Assembly (NCBI RefSeq): GCF_900188335.1
Contig: NZ_FZOY01000002.1
Span: forward strand, 186,001-250,000
Source of the DNA: Tropicimonas sediminicola
Lineage (GTDB): Bacteria; Pseudomonadota; Alphaproteobacteria; Rhodobacterales; Rhodobacteraceae
Reading direction: 5' to 3'
DNA: 64,000 nucleotides
The notes under the pieces were generated by a model. The model did not search any database and had not been told where the DNA came from. It worked only from the letters and a program-made list of their open reading frames with translations. The position numbers and the translations under genes are program-made. Position 1 is the first letter of the stretch. Each line of letters starts with the position of its first letter. Shown in pieces: positions 40,901-49,064 of this stretch.

Positions 40901-41127
40901 ATGTCGTCGACGCCATTGACCTGCGCCTCGATCGGGGCTGCCACGGTGTTCTCCACCGTCTCGGCATTGGCCCCGGTGTAGTTGGCGCTGACACGCACCA
41001 CCGGCGGGGTGATCTCGGGGAATTGCTCCACCGGCAGCACCGAATAGGCGATCGAGCCCATCACGGTCAGTACCAGCGAGATCACGAGCGCCGTCTTGGG
41101 GCGCCGGATGAAGATCGCGGAGAACAT
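37975..41127 (-). CDS. RND efflux transporter permease (HAE1 family)
   Basis: A 1050-aa inner-membrane proton-driven pump of the AcrB type. It has the usual 12 helices and two large periplasmic loops. The proton-relay Asp pair is in VVDDAIVVVENVERI (helix 4) and the signature GLGAKNAILIVEFAMERRDAG occurs in the second half. The last residues are Pro/Glu-rich (PPAEPAPEPEQG). It is transcribed with the adaptor gene upstream (4-base gap). No TolC gene is nearby, so the outer-membrane channel is shared. The substrate range is not predictable. Confidence 0.96.
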   Translation of the reverse strand: MFSAIFIRRPKTALVISLVLTVMGSIAYSVLPVEQFPEITPPVVRVSANYTGANAETVENTVAAPIEAQVNGVDDMLYMSSDSSDTGSYSLAITFEVGTDPDIASVNVQNRVAQATAALPTEVTSRGVVTQKASTNMLLVATLYSPNGTYDEVFLSNYASINLKDALARVKGVGQADVLTNFEYSMRMWMDPDRMASLGITPGDLISAIREQNLEVSAGQIGSPPAPEGQQFQYTIKSKGRLATVDEFEDIIVRTGGAGAIVRIKDVARVELGANYYNASGRFSGLPSTVLAVYQAPGENALAVSEGVLAELERLSTLFPDDIAYEVPYNSTDFVEKSLEDVVSTLILTFILVMSVVFVFLGSWRATIIPMVAIPVSLIGTFAFLLAFGMTLNTVSLFALVLAIGIVVDDAIVVVENVERIIAEEGLSPPEATAKAMGQITGPVIATTLVLLAVFVPVTFMPGITGRLYSQFAVTISTAVVISSINALTLSPALCALVLKPRSGPPKGIFAVFERGIGGVRDGYSSIVRRFVRVSLLSLVAIGAVIALTGSLFMATPKGFIPSEDNGVLFVDVQLPDAASLARTEVVTDRVNTQLEAIPGVANTVLVNGFSMLSGSGSNGAMIIVNLDPWGERTESDLHADAILQKIFGIANQEAAASVIAFNPPPISGLGLSAGVEMKVQQTGGGSAQDLSSALGGLVYAVNQRPEISQAYTTFRANVPQVFVDLDREKAKSLDVPISEVFQTLQAYLGSYYVNDFNLFGRVYKVLIQAEGDQRAQIEDISRLYVRSTTGEMVPLGTLVDVENILGPVLLNRYNLFRSATVTAVPAEGLSTGDAIRVLQEEAATALPPGYSYEWTGTAQQQLASSGLVTVILMMAILFGYLFLVAQYESWTMPVAILLSVTVALFGAVAAVAVAGSDINLYTQIGMIMLIGLGAKNAILIVEFAMERRDAGLSVLEAAAEAAHQRFRAVMMTALSFLLGVVPLLTASGAGAASQRAIGIAVFGGMLAATLIGVILVPVLYVVLQNMRERVKRLFGGRPPAEPAPEPEQG

Positions 41128-41131
41128 CAGC

Positions 41132-42289
41132 TCATTCCTCCGACGGCGCCGTGCCGGCGAGGATCGGCTCGACCTGAACGCCCGGGCGCACCCGCTGCAG
41201 CCCCTCGACGATCACGGTCTCGCCCTCGCGCAACCCGTCCTGCACGACAAAGGCCGCCTCGTGGGTCCGCCCGAGGGTGACATAGCGCTGCTCGACCCGT
41301 TGGTCGGGTGTCACCACAAGCACGAAATCCCCGCGCTGGTCGCGCTGCACCGCCGCCTGCGGGATCAGCAGTCGCGTTTCGGGGCGGAGCGCCTGGATGC
41401 TGACATCGACGAAGGCGCCGTCCACGATCAACCGGCGTTCATTGGCAAATTGCGCCCGGAGCGCGATGGTGCCGGTCGTCGGATCGATCCGGTTGTCGAC
41501 GAAGACGATCCGGCCAGGCTCTTCCAGCCGCGATCCATTCGGCAGGGTGACAAAGACGTCCGGGGTCTTGTCGGTGCCCGCGAGTTCCGGAAGCCCGGCC
41601 TGCAGCCGCTCCAGCACGTCGAGCAGCTGCCGCTCCGACAGGGTGAAGGCAACCTGGATCGGCTGCTCCCGAACCAGCGTCACGAGCGGCGTGGTGGTGG
41701 GCCCGACAAGATCGCCGACGCTGCTGGAAATCGTGCCGATCCGTCCGGGGAACGGCGCATGGATCTCGGTATAGCTGACATCGAGCTCGGCGGCTCGGAT
41801 CGCCGCCTTCGCGGAGGCGACTTCCGCCTCGGCCACCTTCTCGTTGGCGAGGGCGACATCCGCCTCGCTCTGCGGCGAGGCCTGCCGGCTCACCAGCTCC
41901 TGCCGGCGCGCCAGCTCGATCTGGGCGAGTTCCAGGTTGGCCTCTGCGCGCGACAGATCGGCCTGCCGGGAGGCCAGCGCCGCCTCGTAGGCGTCGGGTT
42001 CGATGCGGAACAGCAGGTCGCCCTCCGCCACCTCGGCCCCCTCCGCCACCAGCCGCTCGTCGAGAAACCCGCTGACCCGGGCGACGATTTCGACCTTGTC
42101 GAGCGCCACACCCTTGCCGATGAACGACGCCTCGTCGGTCAGTTCTTCGGTATAGGCCGCCGCGACCGATACCCGTGCGGCCGGCGCATCGTCCTGCGCC
42201 ATGGCGCCGGAGCCGATCGAGCTCACTGCCAGAAGGAATCCCGTGAGGAACGCGGCCGAATGACCGCTGCGTCTGTGCGTCGTTGGCAT
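41132..42289 (-). CDS. RND efflux periplasmic adaptor (membrane fusion protein)
   Basis: A 385-aa adaptor with a signal peptide ending in AMA, a lipoyl-like beta-barrel, a helical hairpin (ASRQADLSRAEANLELAQIEL) and the barrel segment PFPGRIGTISSSVGDLVGPT. It is the first gene of the two-gene operon with the permease and bridges it to an outer-membrane channel. Confidence 0.94.
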   Translation of the reverse strand: MPTTHRRSGHSAAFLTGFLLAVSSIGSGAMAQDDAPAARVSVAAAYTEELTDEASFIGKGVALDKVEIVARVSGFLDERLVAEGAEVAEGDLLFRIEPDAYEAALASRQADLSRAEANLELAQIELARRQELVSRQASPQSEADVALANEKVAEAEVASAKAAIRAAELDVSYTEIHAPFPGRIGTISSSVGDLVGPTTTPLVTLVREQPIQVAFTLSERQLLDVLERLQAGLPELAGTDKTPDVFVTLPNGSRLEEPGRIVFVDNRIDPTTGTIALRAQFANERRLIVDGAFVDVSIQALRPETRLLIPQAAVQRDQRGDFVLVVTPDQRVEQRYVTLGRTHEAAFVVQDGLREGETVIVEGLQRVRPGVQVEPILAGTAPSEE

Positions 42290-42459
42290 GGTGGCTGTCT
42301 CTCCCTGCTGCCCCGGGCCATCCGACGAGTCCCGCCTCGCCCGAACCCTTCTGTCTCAAGAAGTAGACCAGCAAACGCTTCAAAGCAAAGAAAGCTCAGG
42401 CCCTTGCGCCGCGCGCCCCCTTCCCGATGCCCGACGCCCCGCGGGGACGCCGAAGCCCG

Positions 42460-43113
42460 TCAAGCAAAAATCGACCGTGCCGCCCCCCTGTCCGGCACGC
42501 CCGGAAGCTCCTCCGGAAGCCCGAGGCGCCTGCGGGCAGCGTCCGTCGTGAGTTCGGCAAAGAAGCCGGAGAGCGGCGCCATGTCGCCCCCGTCGCGGCC
42601 TTGCCCGGCGGTCGGGCAATGGACCAGCGCGCCGGTGTTGGCAAAGACGACCTCCTCCTCATCGAATCGCAGCGCCACGGCGAGCGCGCCCGCCCGGGCA
42701 CGGCGCATCGTCACGCCGCGCCAGCCAACCAATGCTCCCGCGGGAACCAGCACCGGGCCACCGGCCGCCTGGTCCGGCAGGGCCAGTTCCGGCAAATCCA
42801 GCAGCAGCCGCGTGCCTGGCAACACAGCTAGGCCGAGACAGGTGTTCAAGGTGCCCCCCGGCACATGGATCAACCCCAGGGGCCGCTCCGACGTGACCGG
42901 CGCCCGCGCGACCGAGGCAAGGCGCCGTAGCCCGCCGTCAAAAGTCTGCACCAAGTCGCCCGCCCGCAACTCTTCGACCGGTCGCCAGCCCATGGGCGTC
43001 TCGACCAGCGTTCCGGCCAACATTGCGTGTAATGTTTCGGAGGTCACGGAGGCGCCCTCCACCTCGCGGTTCCGGCCGCGTGCCGCGAATCGCGCTCCGG
43101 CTGACATGGTCAT
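42460..43113 (-). CDS. Degenerate Hint-domain protein
   Basis: A 217-aa protein of the Hint_2 type (MLAGTLVETPMGWRPVEELRAGDLVQT from residue 31). The catalytic Cys of the block is Ala30 here, and the QHR block has become a PGTRLLL segment without His, so autoprocessing is not expected. The domain folding core (VLVPAGALVGWRG) is kept. AGGAGA precedes the ATG at 43113. The role is unknown. Compare the intact Hint protein at 10668-11612. Confidence 0.72.
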   Translation of the reverse strand: MTMSAGARFAARGRNREVEGASVTSETLHAMLAGTLVETPMGWRPVEELRAGDLVQTFDGGLRRLASVARAPVTSERPLGLIHVPGGTLNTCLGLAVLPGTRLLLDLPELALPDQAAGGPVLVPAGALVGWRGVTMRRARAGALAVALRFDEEEVVFANTGALVHCPTAGQGRDGGDMAPLSGFFAELTTDAARRRLGLPEELPGVPDRGAARSIFA

Positions 43114-43368
43114 GGCATCTCTCCTGCGAATCCGGTCCGGGCCATCCGGCCCATTTCCACCGAATGAATGCCGGAACCTTGCCCTGCGAAGGACACATCA
43201 GCGGCAACAATGAGGCATCTTTTCAAGCGAACTGCTCGTTGCTATCCTCTCGATGCGAACGTAAATCATTTGGAAACAATGCATTAAAGCTTGAGAAACC
43301 CAAGTCTGGGTAGAAACGATTTGTGCCCCTCGCAGCTGATTGAACGAGTTTACCAGGATGTTCTCACG

Positions 43369-43620
43369 ATGATGACCTGTACCGTCACCTATCCCTACCG
43401 CCTCTGTCGCGCTCTCGTACTCCGGATTCTTACCGGACTGATTGTCGAGCTCCCGGCCGAGGATCTGCGGGCCCGGATTTCCGCGCTCCCGCTCCATGCC
43501 CAGATCCCGCTGATCGGGAATTTCATTGTCACGCTGGGGCTCGCCACGCTGGTCTTTGCCCATGCCGGCTGGGGCGGGCCGATCGCCTTCTGGTTGGCGC
43601 TGGCGCTCGTGGTGCGCTAA
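43369..43620 (+). CDS. Small membrane protein
   Basis: An 83-aa protein with a basic N-terminus (YPYRLCRALVLR) and two hydrophobic stretches in the last 40 residues (IPLIGNFIVTLGLATLVFA and GGPIAFWLALALVV). AGGA lies 8 bases before the first ATG of a Met-Met pair. The frame ends exactly where the convergent rlmE stop begins. The family is not recognised. Confidence 0.5.
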   Translation: MMTCTVTYPYRLCRALVLRILTGLIVELPAEDLRARISALPLHAQIPLIGNFIVTLGLATLVFAHAGWGGPIAFWLALALVVR

Positions 43621-44355
43621 TCAGGCCTCCGGCTCGGCGGGGAGGTCGCTCTCCGCCGGGCGAAACCCGGTCGCCACCACGAATTTCTCCGACGAATCGG
43701 AGCGGCTTGCCGGGGGTTTCACATTCGCCACCTTGGTGAATCGCTGCTTGAGCAGCTTCTGCAATTCCCCCTCCGCACCGCCCGCAAGCACCTTGGCCAC
43801 GAAGGTTCCCCCCGGCGCCAGTACGTCAAAGGCGAAATGCGCCGCGGTTTCGCACAGGGCGATGATCCGCAGGTGGTCGGTCTGCTTGTGTCCCGAAGAG
43901 GCCGCGGCCATGTCGGACATCACCACATCCGCCTCCCCGCCGAGCCAGGCCTTCACCTTGTCGTCGGCGCCGTCCTCCATGAAGTCGAGCACATGGGTCT
44001 CGGCCCCGGCAATCGGCTCCACCTCCTTGAGATCGACCCCGAGAACGGTGCCCACCGCCTTGCCGGATTTCTCGCCCAGGGCATTGACGCGGGCCACGGC
44101 CACCTGGCACCAGCCGCCGGGCGCGCAGCCAAGGTCGACCACCCGCGCCCCCGGCACGAGGAAGCGGAACTTGTCGTCCAGCTCGAGGATCTTGAACGCC
44201 GCCCGCCCGCGATACCCCTCGCGCCTGGCGCGCGCCACATAGGGATCGTTGAGCTGCCGCTCCAGCCAGCGGGTCGAGCTGAGCTTCCGCCCGCGCGCTG
44301 TCTTCACCTTTACCTTGAGATCGCGCTGGCCGCGCCCGCTGGTCTTCTTTGTCAT
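43621..44355 (-). CDS. rlmE: 23S rRNA (uridine-2552 2'-O) methyltransferase RlmE/FtsJ
   Basis: A 244-aa SAM-dependent RNA methyltransferase. The SAM site is [19 protein letters not shown]. The catalytic K-D-K-E residues are recognisable: Lys in [11 protein letters not shown], Asp in VVMSDMAA, Lys in FVAKVLAG and Glu in [12 protein letters not shown]. The gene modifies the A loop of 23S rRNA and aids 50S assembly. GGAG precedes the ATG at 44355. The ppx gene upstream runs in the same direction. Confidence 0.95.
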   Translation of the reverse strand: MTKKTSGRGQRDLKVKVKTARGRKLSSTRWLERQLNDPYVARARREGYRGRAAFKILELDDKFRFLVPGARVVDLGCAPGGWCQVAVARVNALGEKSGKAVGTVLGVDLKEVEPIAGAETHVLDFMEDGADDKVKAWLGGEADVVMSDMAAASSGHKQTDHLRIIALCETAAHFAFDVLAPGGTFVAKVLAGGAEGELQKLLKQRFTKVANVKPPASRSDSSEKFVVATGFRPAESDLPAEPEA

Positions 44356-44473
44356 CCCGTTTCTCCGGCGTGGCCGTGCAGAATTTCGCCTCCGGCGGGG
44401 ATATTTGGGAACAGATGATGATGCCACCCCCCGATGCATCATCTGTTCGAAAATATCCGCGCTGCAGGCGGCT

Positions 44474-45586
44474 TCAGAACGGCCCGTCTTCCAGAACTCC
44501 GTCCGAGGACATCTGCGCATAGAGCAGCCCCTCGCGCAGGCCGCGATCCGCCACCGAGAGCCGATCCGTCGGCCAGACCCGCATCAGCGCCTGCAGGATC
44601 GCCGAGCCGGACATGATGAGCGACTGACGGTCCTTGCCGATGCGCGGATCGGCGCGGCGGCCCTCCTCGCCCAGTTCCAGGTAGCCGCGGATCACAGCGT
44701 CGATCTGGTCGGAGCTCATCCTCAGACCATCGACCTTGGTGCGATCATACCGGCGCAGGCCGAGATGGCTGGCGGCGACCGTGGTGACCGTTCCGGAGGT
44801 GCCGATGATCTGGAAGCCCTCGCGCGCCTGTTCGTGGGCATAGGGCGAGAAATCGGCCAGTTGCTCCTCGAAATACCAGCTCATCAGGGCAAAGCGTCCG
44901 GCGTCGTCCTCGACGTCGCGGAACAGGTCTTTGAGAGTCGCGACCCCAAGCGGCACCGAGATCCAGTCCACGACCTTGGCGGTGGGGAACGGATGGTCGC
45001 CGGTGTCGAAGCCCTTGTGCAGCCGCATGATCGCACGGGCGCGGTCCGGCCCGGGCACGCGGCTCAGGTCGATCCAGACAAGCTCCGTCGAACCGCCGCC
45101 GATATCGACCACGAGCAACTGCTCGGTCTTCACGGAAACCAGCGGCGCACAGGAGACGACGGCGAGCCGCGCCTCCTCCTCCGGGGCGATGATGTCGAGC
45201 TGCAGCCCGGTCTCGCGTTTCACGAACCGAATGAAATCGCGGGCGTTCTTGGCACGCCGGCAGGCCTCGGTGGCGACAAGGCGCATGCGCTGCACCTTGT
45301 GCTTCTGGAACTTCGCCTTGCAGATCCGAAGCGCCTGCACGGTCCGCGCCATCGAGGCGCGCGACAGCCGTCCGCTGGCCTCCAGCCCGCTGCCGAGTTG
45401 CACCGATTTCGAGAAACTGTCCACGACGTGAAACTGGCTGCCCTTGGGCTGGGCGACCAGCATTCTGCAAGAATTCGTTCCCAGATCCAGAGCCGCATAG
45501 GGGGCCACCGGATCGGGCGGTTCGGGTGCGAGGGTTACGACCGGTTTCGGGAACGCGCCCGCACCTATGGGACGCTTGGGCGCCAT
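44474..45586 (-). CDS. Ppx/GppA phosphatase
   Basis: A 370-aa ASKHA-fold enzyme: [16 protein letters not shown] (phosphate 1), [17 protein letters not shown] (phosphate 2) and [11 protein letters not shown] are present. It hydrolyses polyphosphate or pppGpp; which one cannot be decided. It is shorter than E. coli Ppx (no C-terminal HD extension), as often in alphaproteobacteria. It diverges from the C1 operon across 247 bases that contain no visible gene. Confidence 0.93.
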   Translation of the reverse strand: MAPKRPIGAGAFPKPVVTLAPEPPDPVAPYAALDLGTNSCRMLVAQPKGSQFHVVDSFSKSVQLGSGLEASGRLSRASMARTVQALRICKAKFQKHKVQRMRLVATEACRRAKNARDFIRFVKRETGLQLDIIAPEEEARLAVVSCAPLVSVKTEQLLVVDIGGGSTELVWIDLSRVPGPDRARAIMRLHKGFDTGDHPFPTAKVVDWISVPLGVATLKDLFRDVEDDAGRFALMSWYFEEQLADFSPYAHEQAREGFQIIGTSGTVTTVAASHLGLRRYDRTKVDGLRMSSDQIDAVIRGYLELGEEGRRADPRIGKDRQSLIMSGSAILQALMRVWPTDRLSVADRGLREGLLYAQMSSDGVLEDGPF

Positions 45587-45833
45587 CTCACGCCCTCCAT
45601 ATCAAGTTGTCCCCAAGGTAGCGATCCAACCTGTCTCGTGCAAGCCCGTCCCCTCGTCCGGCACCCCATGCCGCAGGGCCTATCGCGCCCCTGCAACGCC
45701 TGCTCAGGGCGCGCTCGGCATCCCTGAGACGCCATGACGTCGCCCGCGCCCTCTCTGATGTCGAAAAACGCACGCGACACCGGGGACCGGCGTCGTAAAC
45801 CGGAAGAAACGCACGAACGGAACCACGGATCCC

Positions 45834-46130
45834 ATGCCCGACGTCACAATCGTTTTCTGGCGCGACATACCGGCCCAGGTCATCGTCGGCCGCGGCCGCG
45901 GCGGAGCCAAGGCGCCCCTGTCCGAGCGTTTCGAGAAGGCGATAGACCGTTGCGCCATGGCAATCGGCGCAAAGGACAGCGACGCCTATCTTGCGGAATG
46001 GCGCAAGGTCGCCTCCGGCAACATCGACGGTGACGCCGAGGCGGTACTGCGGTCGGAAGTCGAGCGGCTCGAGGCGGCATATGATGACACCCGCCTCAAG
46101 CACCTGATCACACATGCCGGATGGGATTGA
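45834..46130 (+). CDS. Small 'virulence factor' family protein
   Basis: A 98-aa protein beginning PDVTIVFWRDIPAQVIVGRG, the PF13769-type domain named virulence factor, for which no activity is known. It is the first gene of a same-direction block with metF, a HAD hydrolase, a corrinoid methyltransferase and RACo, so it probably works in one-carbon metabolism, not virulence. No clear ribosome site is seen before its ATG (AACCACGGATCCC). Confidence 0.75.
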   Translation: MPDVTIVFWRDIPAQVIVGRGRGGAKAPLSERFEKAIDRCAMAIGAKDSDAYLAEWRKVASGNIDGDAEAVLRSEVERLEAAYDDTRLKHLITHAGWD

Positions 46131-46156
46131 CCCCGGCACATATCTGGGAGACCGCG

Positions 46157-47083
46157 ATGGCCCTGCTACCGTTTCGCAAGGCGAAGTCCTCCAAGGCCAG
46201 CGCCTCGGATCTCGAAGCCTTTCTCAAGGGATTCTCGATCGAGGTGATGCCGCGCACCGCGGCCAAGATCGAGGATTTCCGCAGCCTGCTGCCCGACGGG
46301 ACTCGCATCTACATCGCCCATATCGACGGCACCCCGATCGACGAGATGGTGGCCACGGCAAAGCGCCTCGCGGCCGAAGGATTTCCGGTGATGCCGCACT
46401 TCCCGGCCCGGATCATCGCCGACCGCGCCATGCTGGCCGACTGGATCGCCCGCTACCAGGGCGAGGCCGGCGTGACCCAGGCGCTGCTGCTCGCAGGCGG
46501 CGTCGATGCCCCGCGCGGGGACTTCCACTGTTCCATGCAACTGCTTGAAACCGAAGAGTTCGACAAGGCCGGCTTCACCCGCCTGCACGTCGCCGGCCAT
46601 CCGGAGGGCAACAGGGACATCGACCCGGACGGATCCTTGAAAAACGTCATGGAAGCCCTTCGCTGGAAACAGGAATTCTCGAAGCGTACCGATGCAGACA
46701 TGGCCATCGCCACGCAGTTCGCCTTCGAGCCCGAACCGGTGATCGCCTGGGCCGAAGGGTTGCGCGCGGCCGGGATCGACCTGCCGATCCACATCGGCAT
46801 CGCGGGGCCGGCCAAGCTGCAGACGATGATCAAGTTCGCCGTCGCCTGCGGCGTGGGGCCCAGCCTCCGGGTCTTGCAGCGGCGCGCCCGCGACGTAACC
46901 AAGCTGGTCACCCCGTTCGAACCGACGGAGATCCTCGCCGACCTCGCGCGCCACAAGGCCGCGAACCCGGATTTCGCCATCGAACAGGTGCACTTCTTCC
47001 CGCTGGGGGGTATCAAGGCGACGGCCGACTGGACGGCCGAACATGGCGGCGCGGTCCCCCGCGCGGCCGCAGCCACAGCCTGA
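46157..47083 (+). CDS. metF: Methylenetetrahydrofolate reductase (MetF-like)
   Basis: A 308-aa FAD-dependent TIM-barrel protein. Seen are SIEVMPRTAAKIEDFRSLLP, LLLAGGVDAPRGDFHCS and RLHVAGHPEGN followed by Asn-rich FAD/folate-binding residues, and the FEPTEIL and HFFPLGGI segments. MetF interconverts methylene-THF and methyl-THF. In this operon it probably runs from methyl-THF to methylene-THF, oxidising methyl groups delivered by the methyltransferase. It is shorter and diverged from biosynthetic MetF. GGGAG precedes the ATG at 46157. Confidence 0.88.
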   Translation: MALLPFRKAKSSKASASDLEAFLKGFSIEVMPRTAAKIEDFRSLLPDGTRIYIAHIDGTPIDEMVATAKRLAAEGFPVMPHFPARIIADRAMLADWIARYQGEAGVTQALLLAGGVDAPRGDFHCSMQLLETEEFDKAGFTRLHVAGHPEGNRDIDPDGSLKNVMEALRWKQEFSKRTDADMAIATQFAFEPEPVIAWAEGLRAAGIDLPIHIGIAGPAKLQTMIKFAVACGVGPSLRVLQRRARDVTKLVTPFEPTEILADLARHKAANPDFAIEQVHFFPLGGIKATADWTAEHGGAVPRAAAATA

Positions 47084-47091
47084 GTGACCCT

Positions 47092-47751
47092 ATGACCACA
47101 GCCCTGCTCTTCGATCTGGACGGAACCCTGATCGAGTCCGATCACCTCCATGCGGAGGTCTTTGCCGACATGTTCGCCGAGCGCGGCAAGCAGATCGATT
47201 TCGCGTTCTATCGCAGCAACATACATGGACGCCTTAACGCGGACATCTTCGGCGAGCTGTTCCCGGGAGAGGACGCGAACGTGCTGGCTGTCCAGAAGGA
47301 GGCCGAGTACCGCAGGCGGCTCGGCCCCGGCCATCCGCCGGTGAAGGGCACCGTCGCCCTGCTGGACCTCGCGGACCGTATGGGCTGGCCAAAGGCCGTG
47401 GTGACCAATGCGCCGCGCGACAATGGCGAGGCGGTGCTCGAGGCGCTCGGGATCGCGGCGCGGATCGATACGCTGGTCATCGCTGACGAATGCGTCCGCG
47501 GCAAGCCCGACCCGGCCCCCTATGCCGAAGGGCTTCGCCGGCTCGGCGCAGATCCCGCGACCTCGCTCGCCTTCGAGGACAGCCCGTCCGGCATCCGGTC
47601 CGCCGTCGGAGCCGGGCTCAAGACGATCGGCATCCGCTCCCTGCTCGACGACGCCACCCTGCGCGCCGCCGGCGCCTCCGCCAGCATCGCCGATTACGAC
47701 GACCCCGCCCTTCAGCCCCATCTTGCGCAACTCACAGGAGCCGCCGCATGA
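47092..47751 (+). CDS. HAD superfamily hydrolase
   Basis: A 219-aa phosphatase-type HAD protein. The motif I FDLDGTLIES holds the nucleophile Asp near residue 8, then VVTNAPR (motif II), the GKPDPAPY Lys (motif III) and FEDSPSGIRSA (motif IV). It looks like phosphoglycolate or sugar phosphatases, but the substrate is unknown. It starts 9 bases after metF and overlaps the methyltransferase by ATGA, so it belongs to the C1 operon. Confidence 0.9.
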   Translation: MTTALLFDLDGTLIESDHLHAEVFADMFAERGKQIDFAFYRSNIHGRLNADIFGELFPGEDANVLAVQKEAEYRRRLGPGHPPVKGTVALLDLADRMGWPKAVVTNAPRDNGEAVLEALGIAARIDTLVIADECVRGKPDPAPYAEGLRRLGADPATSLAFEDSPSGIRSAVGAGLKTIGIRSLLDDATLRAAGASASIADYDDPALQPHLAQLTGAAA

Positions 47752-48728
47752 CCCGCACCGTCATCGAGAGCAAGTCACGCACCGTCACCATCGGCTTCGA
47801 CGAGCCGTTCTGCGTGATCGGCGAGCGGATCAACCCAACCGGCCGCAAGAAGCTCGCCGCAGAGCTCGAAGCCGGCGACTTCTCGACCGTGGAGAAGGAC
47901 GCACTGGAGCAGGTCGCCTGCGGGGCGATGGTGCTCGACGTGAACTCCGGCGCCGTCTTCACCAACAAGATGGCCGAGGACCCGCGCTACGCGGACAACA
48001 ATTTCGTCGAGCCGATGCTGATGAAGGAGCTGATCGCCCGCATCCAGGCGGTGACCGATGTGCCGCTCTGCATCGACAGCTCGGTGCCCGGCGCGCTGGA
48101 GAACGGCCTCGCGATGGCCGAGGGCCGCCCGCTGCTCAACTCGGTGACCGGCGAGGAGGAACGGCTCGAGCTGGTTCTGCCGCTGGTGAAGAAATACAAC
48201 GTGCCCGTCGTGGCGATCTCCAACGACGACACCGGGATTTCCGAGAATCCGGACGTGCGCTTTGCCGTCGCGAAGAAGATCGTCGAGCGCGCGGCCGATT
48301 TCGGCATACCCGCCCATGACATCGTGGTCGATCCGCTGGTGATGCCGGTGGGCGCGATGGCGTCGGCCGGACGGCAGGTCTTTACCCTGGTGCGGCGGCT
48401 GCGCGACGAACTGGGCGTGAACACCACCTGCGGTGCGTCCAACATCTCCTTCGGCCTGCCCCACCGGCACGGCGTCAACGCCGCCTTCTTGCCGATGGCG
48501 ATCGGGGCCGGCATGACTTCCGCGATCATGAACCCGGTCCGCTCGGTCGAGATGGAGGCGATCCGCGCCGCCAACCTGCTGATGGATCACGACGCGAACG
48601 GCAGCGCCTGGATCGGCTTCTCCCGGGTGCTGGACGCGGTCAAGGAGGGCGCGACCTTTGCCGAGGCCAGCAAGGCCGCGGCCGAGGCAGGCACAGGGCG
48701 CGGAGGGCGCCGCCGGCGCCGGGCGTAA
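47748..48728 (+). CDS. Methyltetrahydrofolate:corrinoid methyltransferase (MtgA-like)
   Basis: A 326-aa pterin-binding TIM barrel. FCVIGERINPTGRKKLAAEL and GAMVLDVNSGAV are folate-binding signatures, and CIDSSVPGALENGL, VAISNDDTGI and NTTCGASNISFGLPHR complete it. Such enzymes move a methyl group between a methylated corrinoid protein and THF. It ends in a Gly/Arg tail (GTGRGGRRRRRA) not needed for the fold, similar to the end of RACo downstream. CAGGAG precedes the ATG. Confidence 0.9.
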   Translation: MTRTVIESKSRTVTIGFDEPFCVIGERINPTGRKKLAAELEAGDFSTVEKDALEQVACGAMVLDVNSGAVFTNKMAEDPRYADNNFVEPMLMKELIARIQAVTDVPLCIDSSVPGALENGLAMAEGRPLLNSVTGEEERLELVLPLVKKYNVPVVAISNDDTGISENPDVRFAVAKKIVERAADFGIPAHDIVVDPLVMPVGAMASAGRQVFTLVRRLRDELGVNTTCGASNISFGLPHRHGVNAAFLPMAIGAGMTSAIMNPVRSVEMEAIRAANLLMDHDANGSAWIGFSRVLDAVKEGATFAEASKAAAEAGTGRGGRRRRRA

Positions 48729-48763
48729 CGCGGTGTTAACCGAGATGCCGCAGTGTCCACGCG

Positions 48764-48997
48764 ATGCACAGCGATGGATTCAGACAGAGGACAGCGGAGG
48801 CCTGGCTGTCCCAGATTTTCTCCGCGAAGGCGGTGGCGCGCGGCGGCGTGATCCGTCGCGCCTCCCGTTGGGTGGAATGCGAGATCGGGCGGGACCGCTT
48901 CATCGCGGAGGTGCAGGCGCGCGGGTTCCACATGATCGAATGCGGCGGCCAGCTGGTGGTGATCTGCAACTCCGGTGGCATCCGCGTGATCTGCTGA
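48764..48997 (+). CDS. Small conserved protein in the corrinoid operon
   Basis: A 77-aa soluble protein with WLSQIFSAKAVARGGVIRR then FIAEVQARGFHMIECGGQLVVICN. Related short proteins occur in many Rhodobacterales; some databases call them phosphoribosylanthranilate isomerase, which is unjustified at this size. Its constant neighbours here are corrinoid one-carbon enzymes. No clear ribosome site precedes the ATG at 48764, and the start is uncertain. Function unknown. Confidence 0.62.
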   Translation: MHSDGFRQRTAEAWLSQIFSAKAVARGGVIRRASRWVECEIGRDRFIAEVQARGFHMIECGGQLVVICNSGGIRVIC

Positions 48998-48999
48998 AA

Positions 49000-49046
49000 C
49001 GAATTTTCATCCGAAAATTCGCCACGATCTTTCGGACGAAAGATCG
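49000..49046. promoter_or_regulatory. Two tandem 22-bp palindromes upstream of RACo
   Basis: Two perfect inverted repeats with 9-bp arms and 4-base loops stand in tandem: CGAATTTTC (49000-49008) with GAAAATTCG (49013-49021), and CGATCTTTC (49025-49033) with GAAAGATCG (49038-49046). Their centres are exactly 25 bases apart. They fit CGAWYTTTC-N4-GAAARWTCG and lie between the small gene's stop (48997) and the RACo start (49065). They look like paired operators or a double RNA hairpin. Confidence 0.6.
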
Positions 49047-49064
49047 TTTGTCGCGAGGCCTGTC

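Noticed and set aside
45587-45833. Possible cobalamin riboswitch before the corrinoid operon
   Set aside because: No B12-box sequence or matching stem structure was found in this stretch.
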